NCBI RefSeq assembly: GCF_019351435.1
Contig: NZ_JAHWYN010000006.1
Coordinates: forward strand, 1-64,000
Length of the DNA stretch: 64,000 bases
Direction: 5' to 3'
Source: Flavobacterium taihuense
GTDB taxonomy: Bacteria > Bacteroidota > Bacteroidia > Flavobacteriales > Flavobacteriaceae
The notes under the pieces were generated by a model. That model was not told the DNA's origin and searched no databases. It saw nothing but the letters and a program-made list of their open reading frames with translations. The position numbers and the translations under genes are program-made. How positions within the stretch are numbered: position 1 is the first letter of the stretch; each line of letters begins with the position of its first letter. Positions 6,961 through 17,435 of the stretch are shown in pieces.

Positions 6961-8871
6961 TTACACTATCTTTCCTTTAACAATTTCCTCAACAATTTCA
7001 GGATTTAATAAAGTTGTAATATCCCCAAAGTTTGAATAATCACCTTCGGCAATCTTGCGCAAAATTCGACGCATAATTTTTCCAGATCTTGTTTTTGGTA
7101 AACCAGTAACGTATTGGATTTTGTCTAGTTTGGCTATTGGTCCAATGTGATCTGACACATGTTGATTAATCTCTTTGGTTAAGTTTTCTCTATCTCTGTA
7201 CTCTCCCGACTCTTTTAATATAACATAACCATACAAAGCATTTCCTTTGACATCATGAGGAAAACCAACAATTGCAGACTCTGCAACAGCTGGATGCTCA
7301 TTAATAGCATCTTCAATAGGAGCTGTTCCAAGATTATGTCCAGAAACAATCACCACATCATCTACACGTCCTGTAATTCTATAATAACCAACTTCGTCAC
7401 GCAAAGCTCCATCACCCGTAAAATATTTACCAGGAAAAGCAGAGAAATATGTGTCTTTATATCTTTGATGATCTCCCCAAATAGTCCTTGCTATACCTGG
7501 CCAAGGAAATTTGATACACAAACTTCCATCTACTTGATTTCCTTCTATCTCATTGCGCTTATCATCCATTAAAACAGGTTGAATTCCAGGCAATGGCAAT
7601 GTAGCATATGTCGGTTTTGTTGGTGTAATAAAGGCCATAGGTGCAATCATAATACCACCCGTTTCCGTTTGCCACCAAGTATCTACAACTGGGCACCTCT
7701 TCCCCCCTACGTGGTCATTGTACCAGTGCCAAGCTTCTTCATTGATAGGCTCACCAACTGAACCAATAACTTTCAATGATTTTAATGGAAATTTTTGAAC
7801 GTAAGATAAATTTTCTTTAGCCAAAGCACGAATGGCTGTAGGTGCTGTATAGAATTGAGTAACTTTATGCTTCTCGATTGTTTCCCAAAAACGGCTAAAA
7901 TCAGGATAGGAAGGAATTCCTTCAAATATTACAGTAGTAGCTCCATTTAATAATGGCCCATAAAGAATATAAGAGTGACCTGTAATCCAGCCGATATCAG
8001 CAGTACACCAAAAAACGTCATTCTCTTCATAATTAAATACATTTTTAAAAGTATAGGCTGTATAAACCATATAACCAGCCGTTGTATGAACCATACCTTT
8101 AGGCTTACCCGTCGAACCTGAAGTATATAATATAAACAACGGATCTTCGGCATCCATAATCTCGGCAACACTATTGTTGATTGCTTTGTCAAGAAGTGGT
8201 GCCAACCATTGGTCACGACCCGCTTTCATACTGATTGCAGCATTTGTTCTTTTGGTTACCAAAACAGAAGTAACAGATGGGCAATTTTCTAAAGCATCAT
8301 CAATAATTCCTTTTAAATCAATAGTTTTATTTCCACGAAATCCACCATCAGATGTAATTACCATTTTACATTCACTGTCATTAATTCTTGAAGCTACTGC
8401 CGTTGCTGAAAACCCTGCAAATATAACAGAATGTATCGCTCCAATTCGGGCACAAGCCAAAACTGACACAGCCAATTCAGGTATCATTGGCAGGTAAATA
8501 CAAACACGATCCCCTTTTGTTATACCTTGCTCGCGCAAAACATTTGCCATTTTTGAAACACGCTCGTATAATTCGTTATAACTTATATGCAATGCTTCTT
8601 CAGAAGGATCATTAGGTTCAAAAATGATTGCTGTTTTTTCTCCTTTTTTAGCCAAATGTCTATCAATACAGTTCTTAGTAATATTAACTTTTGCATCAAC
8701 AAACCATTTAACTTCGGCATCAGCCATATTAAAATCGACAACTTTGTCCCAGTATTGATACCATGTGAAGTTCTCCTCTGCAATTTTTCCCCAAAATTTT
8801 CGAGGTTCACGTATCGATTTATTATAATGTTTAAAGTATTGTTCTAAACTATCAATTTTAAAATAACTCAT
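6961..8871 (-). CDS. acs: Acetyl-CoA synthetase
   Basis: This 636-residue cytosolic AMP-forming enzyme makes acetyl-CoA from acetate, ATP and CoA. It shows the P-loop-like YTSGSTGKPKG motif, the DTWWQTETGG segment, YFTGDGA and GRVDDVVIVSGHN typical of the family, and the C-terminal PKTRSGKIMRR motif with the catalytic lysine that is controlled by acetylation in known homologues. The length is standard. It is a single-gene unit with its own terminator. A near-consensus -7 element (TACTTTTA, 8888-8895) lies just upstream. Confidence 0.95.
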   Translation of the reverse strand: MSYFKIDSLEQYFKHYNKSIREPRKFWGKIAEENFTWYQYWDKVVDFNMADAEVKWFVDAKVNITKNCIDRHLAKKGEKTAIIFEPNDPSEEALHISYNELYERVSKMANVLREQGITKGDRVCIYLPMIPELAVSVLACARIGAIHSVIFAGFSATAVASRINDSECKMVITSDGGFRGNKTIDLKGIIDDALENCPSVTSVLVTKRTNAAISMKAGRDQWLAPLLDKAINNSVAEIMDAEDPLFILYTSGSTGKPKGMVHTTAGYMVYTAYTFKNVFNYEENDVFWCTADIGWITGHSYILYGPLLNGATTVIFEGIPSYPDFSRFWETIEKHKVTQFYTAPTAIRALAKENLSYVQKFPLKSLKVIGSVGEPINEEAWHWYNDHVGGKRCPVVDTWWQTETGGIMIAPMAFITPTKPTYATLPLPGIQPVLMDDKRNEIEGNQVDGSLCIKFPWPGIARTIWGDHQRYKDTYFSAFPGKYFTGDGALRDEVGYYRITGRVDDVVIVSGHNLGTAPIEDAINEHPAVAESAIVGFPHDVKGNALYGYVILKESGEYRDRENLTKEINQHVSDHIGPIAKLDKIQYVTGLPKTRSGKIMRRILRKIAEGDYSNFGDITTLLNPEIVEEIVKGKIV

Positions 8872-9024
8872 CTTTTTTAATTTTTTATAAAAGTATTAAA
8901 TCTCTGCGGTTTTCAAAACTATTAATTTATAAAATATTTAGATTAAATAATAAAAAATGGCACTTCTTCAAAATTTATTGATTTTTTAATAACCTTTTAT
9001 ATTTTTTAGGGTATTTAAAACAAG

Positions 9025-9060
9025 AAAAAAGGCATAATAGAAAACTAAAATGCCCTTTTA
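9025..9060 (-). terminator. Probable terminator of the ilv operon
   Basis: On the minus strand AAAAGGGCAT pairs with ATGCCTTTT with one bulged base, followed by a T-run. It is about 220 bases past the ilvC stop and is the first T-tailed hairpin downstream of it. Confidence 0.6.
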
Positions 9061-9116
9061 TTAACAATATTTAACAACAATTTTATTCTTCTTTTGAAAT
9101 TTCAGAATAACTAGGG

Positions 9117-9163
9117 ATTACTTCACTTAACTTACAGCTCGTTTGAAGTTAAGTGAATGTAAT
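9117..9163. repeat. Long inverted repeat in the ilvC 3' region
   Basis: ATTAC-TTCACTTAACTT pairs with AAGTTAAGTGAA-GTAAT with one bulged base and a 12-base loop. No T-run follows on either strand, so it is not a standard terminator. It may be an mRNA-stabilising structure, a protein-binding palindrome or a remnant of a small mobile repeat. Confidence 0.7.
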
Positions 9164-9282
9164 ATGCATAAATATCTTTCAATTATCCTATAAGTGCTTA
9201 CTAATTCAAAATATTTAAACCTATTTGATATTATGCAAATCCCAGCACACCCTCATGTGTGGTAATCCTAAAATTATTTTTA

Positions 9283-10752
9283 TTATCCTATTTTCTTCAT
9301 TGCAGTCATTGATTCTCTCAACCAAGCACCAACTTCTTCAATTGGATGTTGACGAATACTTTTATTCACAGCGATAAGTACTGCATTGTCTACACCATTC
9401 GAAGTAGAAAAAGGTTTCCCGATAATATTGGTTTCAACCGTTTTCATGAATTCAGTCAATAATGGTTTACAAGCATGATCAAATAAATAACAACCGTACT
9501 CTGCTGTATCCGAAATAACACGGTTCATTTCAAACAATTTTTTTCTTGCAATTGTGTTTGCAATCAAAGGTAATTCGTGTAATGATTCATAATACGCTGA
9601 TTCTTCAATAATACCAGCTTCTGTCATCGTTTCAAAAGCCAATTCTACACCTGCTTTTACCATGGCAATCATTAAAACTCCATTATCAAAATATTCTTGC
9701 TCTGAAATTGCAGCAGTTGTTGGAGCCGTTTTTTCAAAATTAGTCTCTCCAGTTGCTGCTCTCCATGTTAATAAATTAACATCATCATTTGCCCAGTCAA
9801 TCATCATGTTTCTAGAAAACTCTCCAGACATAATATCATCCTGATGTTTTTGAAATAAAGGACGCATAATGTCTTTTAATTCATCTGCTAATTCATAAGC
9901 TTCAATTTTTGAAGGATTAGAAAGACGATCCATCATATTAGTGATTCCTCCATGTTTCAAAGCTTCCGTGATAGTTTCCCATCCGTATTGAATTAATTTT
10001 GAAGCATAACCCGATTCAATTCCTTTTTCAACCATTTTATCAAAACATAAAATAGATCCAGTTTGCAATAATCCACAAAGGATAGTTTGCTCACCCATTA
10101 AATCTGATTTTACTTCAGCTACAAATGAAGAACGTAAAACACCTGCTCTATTACCTCCAGTAGCAACTGCATACGCTTTTGCTTGCTCTAATCCTTCTCC
10201 ATTTGGATCATTTTCAGGGTGAACAGCGATAAGAGTTGGTACACCAAAACCTCTTTTGTATTCTTCACGTACTTCAGAGCCAGGACATTTTGGAGCGCAC
10301 ATAATAACAGTTAAGTCTTTACGAATTTGCATTCCTTCTTCAACGATATTAAATCCATGAGAATAAGCCAAAGTAGCTCCTTGTTTCATCAATGGCATAA
10401 TTGCAGTAACTACAGCGGTGTGTTGTTTATCTGGCGTAAGATTACAAACCAAATCAGCTGTTGGGATTAATTCTTCATAAGTTCCCACTTTGAAACCATT
10501 ATCAGTAGCATTTTTAAAAGAAGCTCTTTTTTCAGCGATAGCGTCAGCGCGTAAAGCATAAGAAATATCCAAACCTGAATCTCTCATGTTCAAACCTTGG
10601 TTCAAACCTTGAGCTCCACAACCTACAATGACTACTTTTTTTCCTGCCAATGCAGTTATTCCATTTGCAAATTCTGATTGATCCATGAATTCGCAAACTC
10701 CTAATTGTTCTAATTGTAATCTAAGTGGTAATGAATTGAAATAATTTGCCAT
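9283..10752 (-). CDS. ilvC: Ketol-acid reductoisomerase, class II
   Basis: This NADPH- and Mg-dependent enzyme converts acetolactate or acetohydroxybutyrate to the dihydroxy acid in Val/Ile/Leu synthesis. At 489 residues it is the long class II form, with a duplicated C-terminal KARI domain, as in E. coli and plants. The nucleotide-binding [10 protein letters not shown] motif and the [14 protein letters not shown] segment are visible. It is the last gene of ilvD-ilvB-ilvN-ilvC, 69 bases after ilvN. No ilvA follows in this window. Confidence 0.95.
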   Translation of the reverse strand: MANYFNSLPLRLQLEQLGVCEFMDQSEFANGITALAGKKVVIVGCGAQGLNQGLNMRDSGLDISYALRADAIAEKRASFKNATDNGFKVGTYEELIPTADLVCNLTPDKQHTAVVTAIMPLMKQGATLAYSHGFNIVEEGMQIRKDLTVIMCAPKCPGSEVREEYKRGFGVPTLIAVHPENDPNGEGLEQAKAYAVATGGNRAGVLRSSFVAEVKSDLMGEQTILCGLLQTGSILCFDKMVEKGIESGYASKLIQYGWETITEALKHGGITNMMDRLSNPSKIEAYELADELKDIMRPLFQKHQDDIMSGEFSRNMMIDWANDDVNLLTWRAATGETNFEKTAPTTAAISEQEYFDNGVLMIAMVKAGVELAFETMTEAGIIEESAYYESLHELPLIANTIARKKLFEMNRVISDTAEYGCYLFDHACKPLLTEFMKTVETNIIGKPFSTSNGVDNAVLIAVNKSIRQHPIEEVGAWLRESMTAMKKIG

Positions 10753-10821
10753 TTTTTTTAATATTTAATGAATGTAAAATTTTAATAATTAATTTATAAA
10801 ATCGAAAGCTGCTTTTTTTTA

Positions 10822-11340
10822 CTAAAGTGCTTCCAATAATGTTGATATTTCCATTTTTTCTTTCGAAATCGATATTCTTCCCGAACGAACAAACTGCATA
10901 ATTCCAAAAGGCTTAAGTTTTGCGTATAATTCTTCAATTTCAGAACGTTTACCTGATTTTGAAATCACAAAAAACTCTCTTGATACCGTAACAATTTCAG
11001 ATTTACTGTCTTTAATGATGTTCTGAATTTGTCTTTCGTCAAAAAGCAAGCTTGATTCAATTTTGAAAATTGCACTTTCCAAAAAGATAGTCTCTTCATC
11101 GATGTGGTAAAATGCTTTAATAACTTCAATTTGTTTTTCTATCTGGCCAACTATGTTTTGAACCCATTTTTCAGTGGTGTTTACAACAATTACAAATCGT
11201 GAAACATTTTCAATTTCAGATTCCGAAACATTTAGACTCAATATGTTGATGTGGCGTTTCAAGAATATACCTGATATTCTGTTTAATAAGCCAACGTTAT
11301 TTTCTGAATAAACAGAAATGGTGAACATTTTATTTTCCAT
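10822..11340 (-). CDS. ilvN: Acetolactate synthase small (regulatory) subunit
   Basis: This 172-residue protein has an N-terminal ACT domain (FTISVYSENNVGLLNRISGIF) and a second regulatory half. Small subunits of this type bind valine and activate and feedback-regulate the large subunit. It lies 52 bases after ilvB and before ilvC in the same operon. The start at residue M1 (MENKMF) is used; M5 is an alternative. Confidence 0.9.
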   Translation of the reverse strand: MENKMFTISVYSENNVGLLNRISGIFLKRHINILSLNVSESEIENVSRFVIVVNTTEKWVQNIVGQIEKQIEVIKAFYHIDEETIFLESAIFKIESSLLFDERQIQNIIKDSKSEIVTVSREFFVISKSGKRSEIEELYAKLKPFGIMQFVRSGRISISKEKMEISTLLEAL

Positions 11341-11392
11341 ACTATTTTATGTTTAGTGGGCTAATCGATTAACGCTTAACCTCAATAACGTT

Positions 11393-13090
11393 TTAATTCA
11401 ATCTTATATCTGAAACCGAAGCTCCTGTTGGTATCATCGGGAATACGTTATTCTCTTTCTCTACCATTACTTCCAGGAAGTAAGAATCTTTAGAAGCCAT
11501 CATTTCGGCAACGGCAGCATCTAGATCTTCACGTTTCGTTACTTTTTTTGATTTGATATAATACCCTTCAGCAATTGCAATAAAATTAGGGTTTATCATT
11601 TTCGTTGAAGCATATCTATTGTCGAAAAAAAGCTCCTGCCATTGACGTACCATTCCCAAAAATTCATTGTTCAATACCACTATTTTAACTGGAACTTGAG
11701 TTTGAAAAATAGTGCCCAATTCTTGAATTGTCATTTGAAAACCACCGTCACCAATAATAGCTACCACTTCTCTTTCTGGCATTCCCATTTTGGCACCAAT
11801 AGCAGCCGGCAAAGCAAATCCCATTGTTCCTAAACCTCCAGAAGTAATATTACTTTTGGATTTATTGAATTTAGAATAGCGACAAGTAAACATTTGGTGT
11901 TGTCCCACATCCGACACCATGATAGCATCACCATTAGAGTGTTTATTGATCATTTCTATAGTTTCTCCCATAGAAATTCCGCGATCGTTGGTTGGAGCTA
12001 ACTCTTCATTGATAACAGCTTCCAATTCGATTTTATACTTTTCTTTGAACTCGTTGTGCCATGATTCATGCGATTTTTTATCGATTAATGGAATCAAAGC
12101 GGTTAATGCTTCTTTAACATCTGCTAACACCGCAACTGTGGTTTTAACGTTTTTATCGACTTCGGCAGGATCAATTTCAAAGTGTATCACTTTGGCTTGC
12201 TTCGCATATGTTGCCAAATTTCCTGTCACACGGTCATCAAAACGCATTCCCAATGCAATCAATACGTCGCATTCATTCGTTAAGATGTTTGGACCATAGT
12301 TTCCATGCATTCCTAACATTCCAACATTCAACGGATGATCTGTCGGTAAAGCTGAAAGTCCTAAAATTGTCCAAGCAGCGGGAATACCTGATTTTTCAAC
12401 CAATTCTTTTAATTGCTCTTCGGCTTCGCCAAGAATAATTCCTTGACCAAAAACGATATAAGGCTTTTTGGCATTATTTATTAAATCCGCCGCTTCCTTT
12501 ACTTTTTCAAGATTTAAAGTTGGTTTCGGAGTATAACTTCTGATGCTGGTACATTTTTCATAACTAAAATCAAGTTCGTCAAATTGAGCATTTTTGGTAA
12601 TATCTATTAATACTGGCCCAGGACGTCCTGAGCGCGCTATAAAAAAAGCTTTTGCAATAATCTCAGGAATTTCACGTGCTTCAGTCACTTGATAGTTCCA
12701 TTTGGTAACTGGTGTCGATATTCCTATAATATCTGTTTCTTGAAAAGCGTCCGATCCCAATAAATGTTTTCCTACTTGACCAGTGATACATACTATAGGA
12801 GTGGAATCAATTTGAGCATCTGCTATCCCAGTGACCAAATTAGTGGCACCTGGTCCCGAAGTAGCTATTGCAACTCCAACTTTTCCTGTCGCTCTTGCAT
12901 ACCCTTGTGCGGCATGAGTAGCACCTTGTTCGTGACGAACCAAAACGTGATGCAATTGATCTTGAAATTTATATAATTCGTCATAAACAGGCATTATCGC
13001 TCCTCCGGGATAACCATAAACGAGGTCAACTCCTTCAGCCAATAAGCATCTGATAACGGCTTCTGCTCCTGATATTCTATTATTTTCCAT
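11393..13090 (-). CDS. ilvB: Acetolactate synthase large (catalytic) subunit
   Basis: This 565-residue thiamine-diphosphate enzyme condenses pyruvate with pyruvate or 2-oxobutyrate. The TPP-activating Glu lies in VRHEQGATHAAQGYARA, with SGPGATN after it. The TPP/Mg-binding GDGGFQMTIQELGT and NNEFLGMVRQWQ segments are intact. Length is typical. It is the second gene of the ilv operon, 80 bases after ilvD and before its regulatory subunit ilvN. Confidence 0.95.
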   Translation of the reverse strand: MENNRISGAEAVIRCLLAEGVDLVYGYPGGAIMPVYDELYKFQDQLHHVLVRHEQGATHAAQGYARATGKVGVAIATSGPGATNLVTGIADAQIDSTPIVCITGQVGKHLLGSDAFQETDIIGISTPVTKWNYQVTEAREIPEIIAKAFFIARSGRPGPVLIDITKNAQFDELDFSYEKCTSIRSYTPKPTLNLEKVKEAADLINNAKKPYIVFGQGIILGEAEEQLKELVEKSGIPAAWTILGLSALPTDHPLNVGMLGMHGNYGPNILTNECDVLIALGMRFDDRVTGNLATYAKQAKVIHFEIDPAEVDKNVKTTVAVLADVKEALTALIPLIDKKSHESWHNEFKEKYKIELEAVINEELAPTNDRGISMGETIEMINKHSNGDAIMVSDVGQHQMFTCRYSKFNKSKSNITSGGLGTMGFALPAAIGAKMGMPEREVVAIIGDGGFQMTIQELGTIFQTQVPVKIVVLNNEFLGMVRQWQELFFDNRYASTKMINPNFIAIAEGYYIKSKKVTKREDLDAAVAEMMASKDSYFLEVMVEKENNVFPMIPTGASVSDIRLN

Positions 13091-13170
13091 TTTTTATTTT
13101 TTTAGCTTTTTGCAAATTTCTATTTTGCCATAGCTTTATAACTTTTTTATGACCTACTTATAGGTTTAGA

Positions 13171-14844
13171 CTATTTATCGGTAACACATCCTGTCGATGC
13201 GCTTGACACAGATCTTGCGTATTTCAAAAGAACCCCTTTTGTTGCTTTTAAAGGCGGTTGTACCCAATTGGCACGTCTTCTTGCAAATTCTTCTTCACTT
13301 ATTTTCAAGTTTATGGTATTTTTTACAGCATCAATAGCGATTAAATCACCATCCTTAACTAATGCAATACCTCCACCATCATATGCCTCTGGTGTTATGT
13401 GACCGACCACAAATCCATGTGAACCTCCAGAGAATCTACCATCAGTAATCAAAGCAACACTGCTTCCTAATCCAGCTCCCATAATGGCGGATGTTGGCTT
13501 TAGCATTTCAGGCATCCCTGGACCACCTTTTGGCCCACAATATCTTATGACGACTACATCGCCTGGTTTTACCTTCCCATTTTGAATACCTGGAATAACC
13601 GTAAATTCACTCTCAAAAACAACTGCAGTACCTTCAAAATATTCTCCTTCTTTTCCGCTTATTTTAGCAACGCAACCTTCTGATGCCAAGTTCCCGTATA
13701 ATATTTGGATGTTTCCTGTCGATTTTAAAGCTTTTTGAATCTCAAAAATAACTTCTTGACCATCTTGTAAATCAGGAATACTTGCTAAATTTTCAGCTAC
13801 TGTTTTCCCCGTTACTGTCAAACAATCACCGTGAATAAATCCTTCTTTCAATAAATATTTCATTACTGCAGGAATACCTCCAACAGCATGTAAATCTTCC
13901 ATCATGTATTTTCCGCTTGGCTTCAAATCTGCAAGTACCGGTGTTTTATCACTGATTGCTTGAAAATCTGCTAAAGTAATTTCGATATCTACCGAATGTG
14001 CCATAGCTATTAAGTGCATTACCGCATTTGTTGAACCTCCCAAAACAGCAACAATGGTGATTGCGTTTTCAAAAGCTTTACGAGTCATAATGTCCCTAGG
14101 CTTAATATCTTTCTCCAACAATATTCTGATAGCTTTTCCCGCATCAAGACATTCTTGTTTTTTTTCATCGCTTAAAGCTGGATTTGACGAACTGTATGGC
14201 AAACTCATCCCTAAAGCTTCAATAGCAGAAGACATAGTATTAGCAGTGTACATACCACCACAAGCCCCAGGACCAGGACAAGAATTTTGAATCACTCCTT
14301 TAAAGTCTTCATCAGAAATTGTGTTTTGGAACTTTTTGCCTAATGCTTCAAAAGCCGAAACGATATTGAGACTTTCGCCTTTCCATTTTCCAGAATGAAT
14401 CGTACCACCGTAAACCATAAGAGCTGGGCGATTTACTCTTCCCATAGCAATTAAGGCACCCGGCATATTTTTATCACAACCCGGAATAGCAATCAAACTA
14501 TCATACCATTGCGCTCCCATAACCGTTTCAATAGAATCGGCAATTACATCACGGGAAACCAATGAAAAACGCATACCGTCAGTACCGTTTGAAATTCCAT
14601 CACTAACACCAATAGTATTAAATATCAGCCCAACAAGATCGGCATCCCAGACACCTTGCTTGACATCTTTGGCTAGATCGTTCAAGTGCATATTACAAGT
14701 ATTTCCTTCATACCCCATACTTACAATACCAACCTGAGCTTTTTTTAGATCTTCCTCTGTCAAACCAATTCCGTACAACATCGCTTGTGCTGCTGGTTGT
14801 GTAACATCTTGTGTAATCGTCTTGCTGTATTTATTTAATTCCAT
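13171..14844 (-). CDS. ilvD: Dihydroxy-acid dehydratase
   Basis: This 557-residue iron-sulfur enzyme forms the 2-oxo acid precursors of valine and isoleucine. Cluster cysteines are visible in PGCDKNMPG and in [16 protein letters not shown]. It is the first structural gene after the ilv leader/attenuator: a terminator hairpin ends about 34 bases before its start codon, so its expression should depend on readthrough. Confidence 0.95.
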   Translation of the reverse strand: MELNKYSKTITQDVTQPAAQAMLYGIGLTEEDLKKAQVGIVSMGYEGNTCNMHLNDLAKDVKQGVWDADLVGLIFNTIGVSDGISNGTDGMRFSLVSRDVIADSIETVMGAQWYDSLIAIPGCDKNMPGALIAMGRVNRPALMVYGGTIHSGKWKGESLNIVSAFEALGKKFQNTISDEDFKGVIQNSCPGPGACGGMYTANTMSSAIEALGMSLPYSSSNPALSDEKKQECLDAGKAIRILLEKDIKPRDIMTRKAFENAITIVAVLGGSTNAVMHLIAMAHSVDIEITLADFQAISDKTPVLADLKPSGKYMMEDLHAVGGIPAVMKYLLKEGFIHGDCLTVTGKTVAENLASIPDLQDGQEVIFEIQKALKSTGNIQILYGNLASEGCVAKISGKEGEYFEGTAVVFESEFTVIPGIQNGKVKPGDVVVIRYCGPKGGPGMPEMLKPTSAIMGAGLGSSVALITDGRFSGGSHGFVVGHITPEAYDGGGIALVKDGDLIAIDAVKNTINLKISEEEFARRRANWVQPPLKATKGVLLKYARSVSSASTGCVTDK

Positions 14845-14877
14845 TCTATGTTAATTTGTGTATTTAAATTTTTATCT

Positions 14878-14910
14878 AAAAAAAAACCTCCCAAAATTAT
14901 GGGAGGTTTT
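14878..14910 (-). terminator. ilv attenuator terminator hairpin
   Basis: On the minus strand AAAACCTCCC pairs with GGGAGGTTTT around an 8-base loop and runs into a T-tract. It begins 20 bases after the stop of a branched-chain-rich leader peptide and precedes ilvD. An alternative pairing exists: GGGATTGG (14936-14943), in the tail of the leader ORF, can pair with CCTCCC of the terminator with a 2-base bulge. It would act as an antiterminator when a ribosome stalls upstream. Confidence 0.85.
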
Positions 14911-14930
14911 AAATATGTTTTCACTTATAT

Positions 14931-15005
14931 TTATACCAATCCCTTTTCATATGTGATAATCACAATGACACTTAGAACTACAAGGATGTTGGTAATGCGT
15001 TTCAT
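14931..15005 (-). CDS. ilv operon leader peptide
   Basis: This 24-codon ORF reads MKRITNILVV, then LSVIVIITYE and KGLV. Thirteen residues are Ile, Leu or Val, with nine in the 11-residue run 7-17. It starts about 20 bases after a TACTTTTG promoter element, ends 20 bases before an intrinsic terminator and precedes ilvD. This is the layout of a ribosome-mediated transcription attenuator: shortage of charged Ile/Leu/Val tRNA stalls translation and allows readthrough into ilvDBNC. The function is inferred from architecture. Confidence 0.85.
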   Translation of the reverse strand: MKRITNILVVLSVIVIITYEKGLV

Positions 15006-15024
15006 TTTTTTATTTTTAACTCTG

Positions 15025-15032
15025 CAAAAGTA
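15025..15032 (-). promoter_or_regulatory. Promoter -7 element of the ilv leader
   Basis: TACTTTTG matches the flavobacterial -7 pattern. No TTG lies at the ideal distance upstream (nearest spacing 13), so the -33 element is weak or absent. It places the transcript start shortly before the leader peptide ATG and after leuB, giving ilvDBNC its own attenuated promoter. Confidence 0.6.
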
Positions 15033-15118
15033 TTAAAAACAAATTCAATAAAAAAACATTTTATCAACAAACTACGAGTCTTTAGTGATATAATGCAATG
15101 TTTTATGATTTTTATTAA

Positions 15119-16234
15119 CTAAACAATAGTTGATTGCCCAATTTGAACATTATCGTTTTTAAAATACAAATCATCTTTACTTAATATGACGTTTGAAATA
15201 AAATCTCCAACATCATTAGTTCCAAATCTTGAACCTGGGTTTAAATCAATAGTAACCACTTTATATTCAATAGCTTTTTCTACAGCTTCATAAACTTTTT
15301 TCGCTTCTTTTTCTAAACCAAAATGTTGCAATAACATAGCAGCCGATAAAATAGAAGCAATAGGGTTGGCTATATTCTTCCCTTTAGCTTGAGGATACGA
15401 CCCATGAATAGGTTCAAAAAGGGCATTTTTATCGCCAATTGAAGCTGATGCCATTAAACCAATAGATCCCATAATTGCACAAGCTTCATCCGACAGAATA
15501 TCACCAAATAAATTTTCGGTTAATATGACGTCATATTGTTTCGGATCTGTGATTATTTGCATCGCCACATTGTCAATATATTGGCATTCCAATTTCACAT
15601 CTGGATATTGTGTTGCAATTTTTTTGACAATTTTTCTCCACAATCTAGAAGTCTCCAGTACATTCGCTTTATCCACTAATGTTACTTTTTTTCTTCTGCT
15701 TTGTGCCGCTTTGAAGGCTTGGTGCGTAATACGATTGATTTCATTTTCAGAATACTCACATATATCTGATGCGAAAGTCCCTTCTTCATTAATTACTTTT
15801 TCACCATAATAGGATCCTCCCGTCAATTCTCTGAAAATAACAAAATCCACATTTTCAATAACTTCTTTTTTAATAGGAGAAGCATCCAATAGATTTTTAA
15901 AAGGTTTTATAGGTCTAATATTTGCATAAAGTCCTAATTCTTTTCTAAGTCTTAACAATCCTTGTTCTGGACGAATTTTAGCGTCGGGATTGTTATCGTA
16001 TTTTGGATTTCCAATAGCTCCAAACAAAACAGCATCTGTATTTAAACAAAGATTTAATGTTTGTTCTGGCAATGGACTTCTTGTTTTTTCAATGGCAGTT
16101 GCTCCTATTAAAGCATCCTCAAAAATAAATTCATGATCATAGGCAACACTAATAGCATACAATGCTTTTTTAGCCTGCAAAATAACCTCCGGTCCAATTC
16201 CATCTCCTGCAAGTACAGCTATTTTTAAGTTCAT
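15119..16234 (-). CDS. leuB: 3-isopropylmalate dehydrogenase
   Basis: This 371-residue NAD-dependent enzyme oxidatively decarboxylates 3-isopropylmalate in leucine synthesis. The family shows in GDGIGPEV, the substrate-specific RELTGGSYYGEK segment, and NLFGDILSDEACAIMGSIG, with FEPIHGSYPQAKG near the cofactor site. It follows leuA by 31 bases. leuC and leuD, which supply its substrate, are not in this window. Confidence 0.93.
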   Translation of the reverse strand: MNLKIAVLAGDGIGPEVILQAKKALYAISVAYDHEFIFEDALIGATAIEKTRSPLPEQTLNLCLNTDAVLFGAIGNPKYDNNPDAKIRPEQGLLRLRKELGLYANIRPIKPFKNLLDASPIKKEVIENVDFVIFRELTGGSYYGEKVINEEGTFASDICEYSENEINRITHQAFKAAQSRRKKVTLVDKANVLETSRLWRKIVKKIATQYPDVKLECQYIDNVAMQIITDPKQYDVILTENLFGDILSDEACAIMGSIGLMASASIGDKNALFEPIHGSYPQAKGKNIANPIASILSAAMLLQHFGLEKEAKKVYEAVEKAIEYKVVTIDLNPGSRFGTNDVGDFISNVILSKDDLYFKNDNVQIGQSTIV

Positions 16235-16265
16235 AATATTTATTTTTTAGAAGTAATTTTTACTA

Positions 16266-17435
16266 TTAATAGTTATTTACGTATATCTTACTAACTTCAA
16301 TAATTTGATGAATATCATGATCCAAAACTTCTTTCTTGATATCGGCAAATTTTAAAAACTCAATATACACTATATCCAATTGCACTTTAGTAAGTTCGTA
16401 ACCTACTTTTTTGGCTCTGTAAGCCAAAGCTGCTCTACCGCTTCTTGCTGTAAGAATAATAGACGACTCATTGACACCAACATCTAAAGGATCCATAATC
16501 TCATAAGTAGCTCTATTCTTAATCACACCGTCTTGGTGAATTCCAGAACTGTGTGCAAAAGCATTAGCTCCAACAATTGCTTTATTTGGCTGTACTATCA
16601 TTCCCATACTTTCAGAAACCAATCGGCTCATTTCGTTCAATTGCTTACTATCAATATCAGTATATAAATTCAAATAAGGATGTTGTTTAAAAATCATAAC
16701 CACTTCTTCAAGTGCTGTATTTCCAGCTCTCTCCCCTATTCCATTAATCGTACATTCTATTTGACGTGCGCCATTAACTGCACCAGCAATTGAATTGGCA
16801 GTTGCCATTCCTAAATCATTATGACAGTGACAAGAAAGGATTACATTTTCAATACCTTTTACATTTTCTCTAAGGTATTTAATTTTTGCACCGTATTCTT
16901 CTGGCAAACAATATCCAGTTGTATCAGGTATATTTAGAACTGTGGCACCCGATTTGATTACTTCTTCACAAACTTTTGCCAAGAAAGCATTTTCGGTTCT
17001 ACCGGCATCTTCTGCATAAAACTCAACATCCTCTACATATTTCTTTGCGTGAGCAACTGCATGCTTTGCTCTTGCAATGACATCATCACGAGTAGTTTGT
17101 AATTTGTGGATAATGTGTGAATCAGAAGTTCCGATTCCTGTATGTATTCTAGGTTTAACTGCATGTTTCAAAGCAGCTGCAGCTACATCAATATCATTCT
17201 CCACTGCTCTTGTAAGACCACAAACTGTAGCATTTTTAACAATTTTACAAATCTCTGAAACAGATAAAAAATCACCGGGACTAGAAACAGGGAAACCAGC
17301 TTCAATAATATCTACACCCATTTCGTCAAGACGATTTGCAATAACGAGTTTTTGGTTGGTGTCTAATTTACATCCTGGGACTTGTTCTCCGTCTCTTAAA
17401 GTGGTATCAAAAATTTGGACTTTCTCTCTATTCAT
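16266..17435 (-). CDS. leuA: 2-isopropylmalate synthase, short form without regulatory domain
   Basis: This 389-residue enzyme condenses acetyl-CoA with 2-oxoisovalerate, the first committed step to leucine. The HMGL-like barrel is marked by [25 protein letters not shown] and [14 protein letters not shown], followed by the subdomain [12 protein letters not shown]. The chain stops where longer homologues (about 500 residues) carry the C-terminal leucine-binding domain, so feedback inhibition may be absent. Homocitrate or citramalate synthases are related alternatives, but leuB downstream supports leuA. Confidence 0.88.
   Translation of the reverse strand: MNREKVQIFDTTLRDGEQVPGCKLDTNQKLVIANRLDEMGVDIIEAGFPVSSPGDFLSVSEICKIVKNATVCGLTRAVENDIDVAAAALKHAVKPRIHTGIGTSDSHIIHKLQTTRDDVIARAKHAVAHAKKYVEDVEFYAEDAGRTENAFLAKVCEEVIKSGATVLNIPDTTGYCLPEEYGAKIKYLRENVKGIENVILSCHCHNDLGMATANSIAGAVNGARQIECTINGIGERAGNTALEEVVMIFKQHPYLNLYTDIDSKQLNEMSRLVSESMGMIVQPNKAIVGANAFAHSSGIHQDGVIKNRATYEIMDPLDVGVNESSIILTARSGRAALAYRAKKVGYELTKVQLDIVYIEFLKFADIKKEVLDHDIHQIIEVSKIYVNNY

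Larger units (their letters stand above)
8872..9282. other. Intergenic region between acs and ilvC
   Basis: No gene is evident. The stretch contains the likely acs promoter (TACTTTTA at 8888-8895), a probable terminator for the ilv transcript (9025-9060) and a long inverted repeat (9117-9163). The ilv operon would thus have an untranslated tail of about 220 bases. Confidence 0.6.

Noticed and set aside
14848-15036. 62-codon plus-strand ORF over the ilv leader
   Set aside because: It is antisense to a well-supported leader peptide and terminator, and its composition follows the hairpin.
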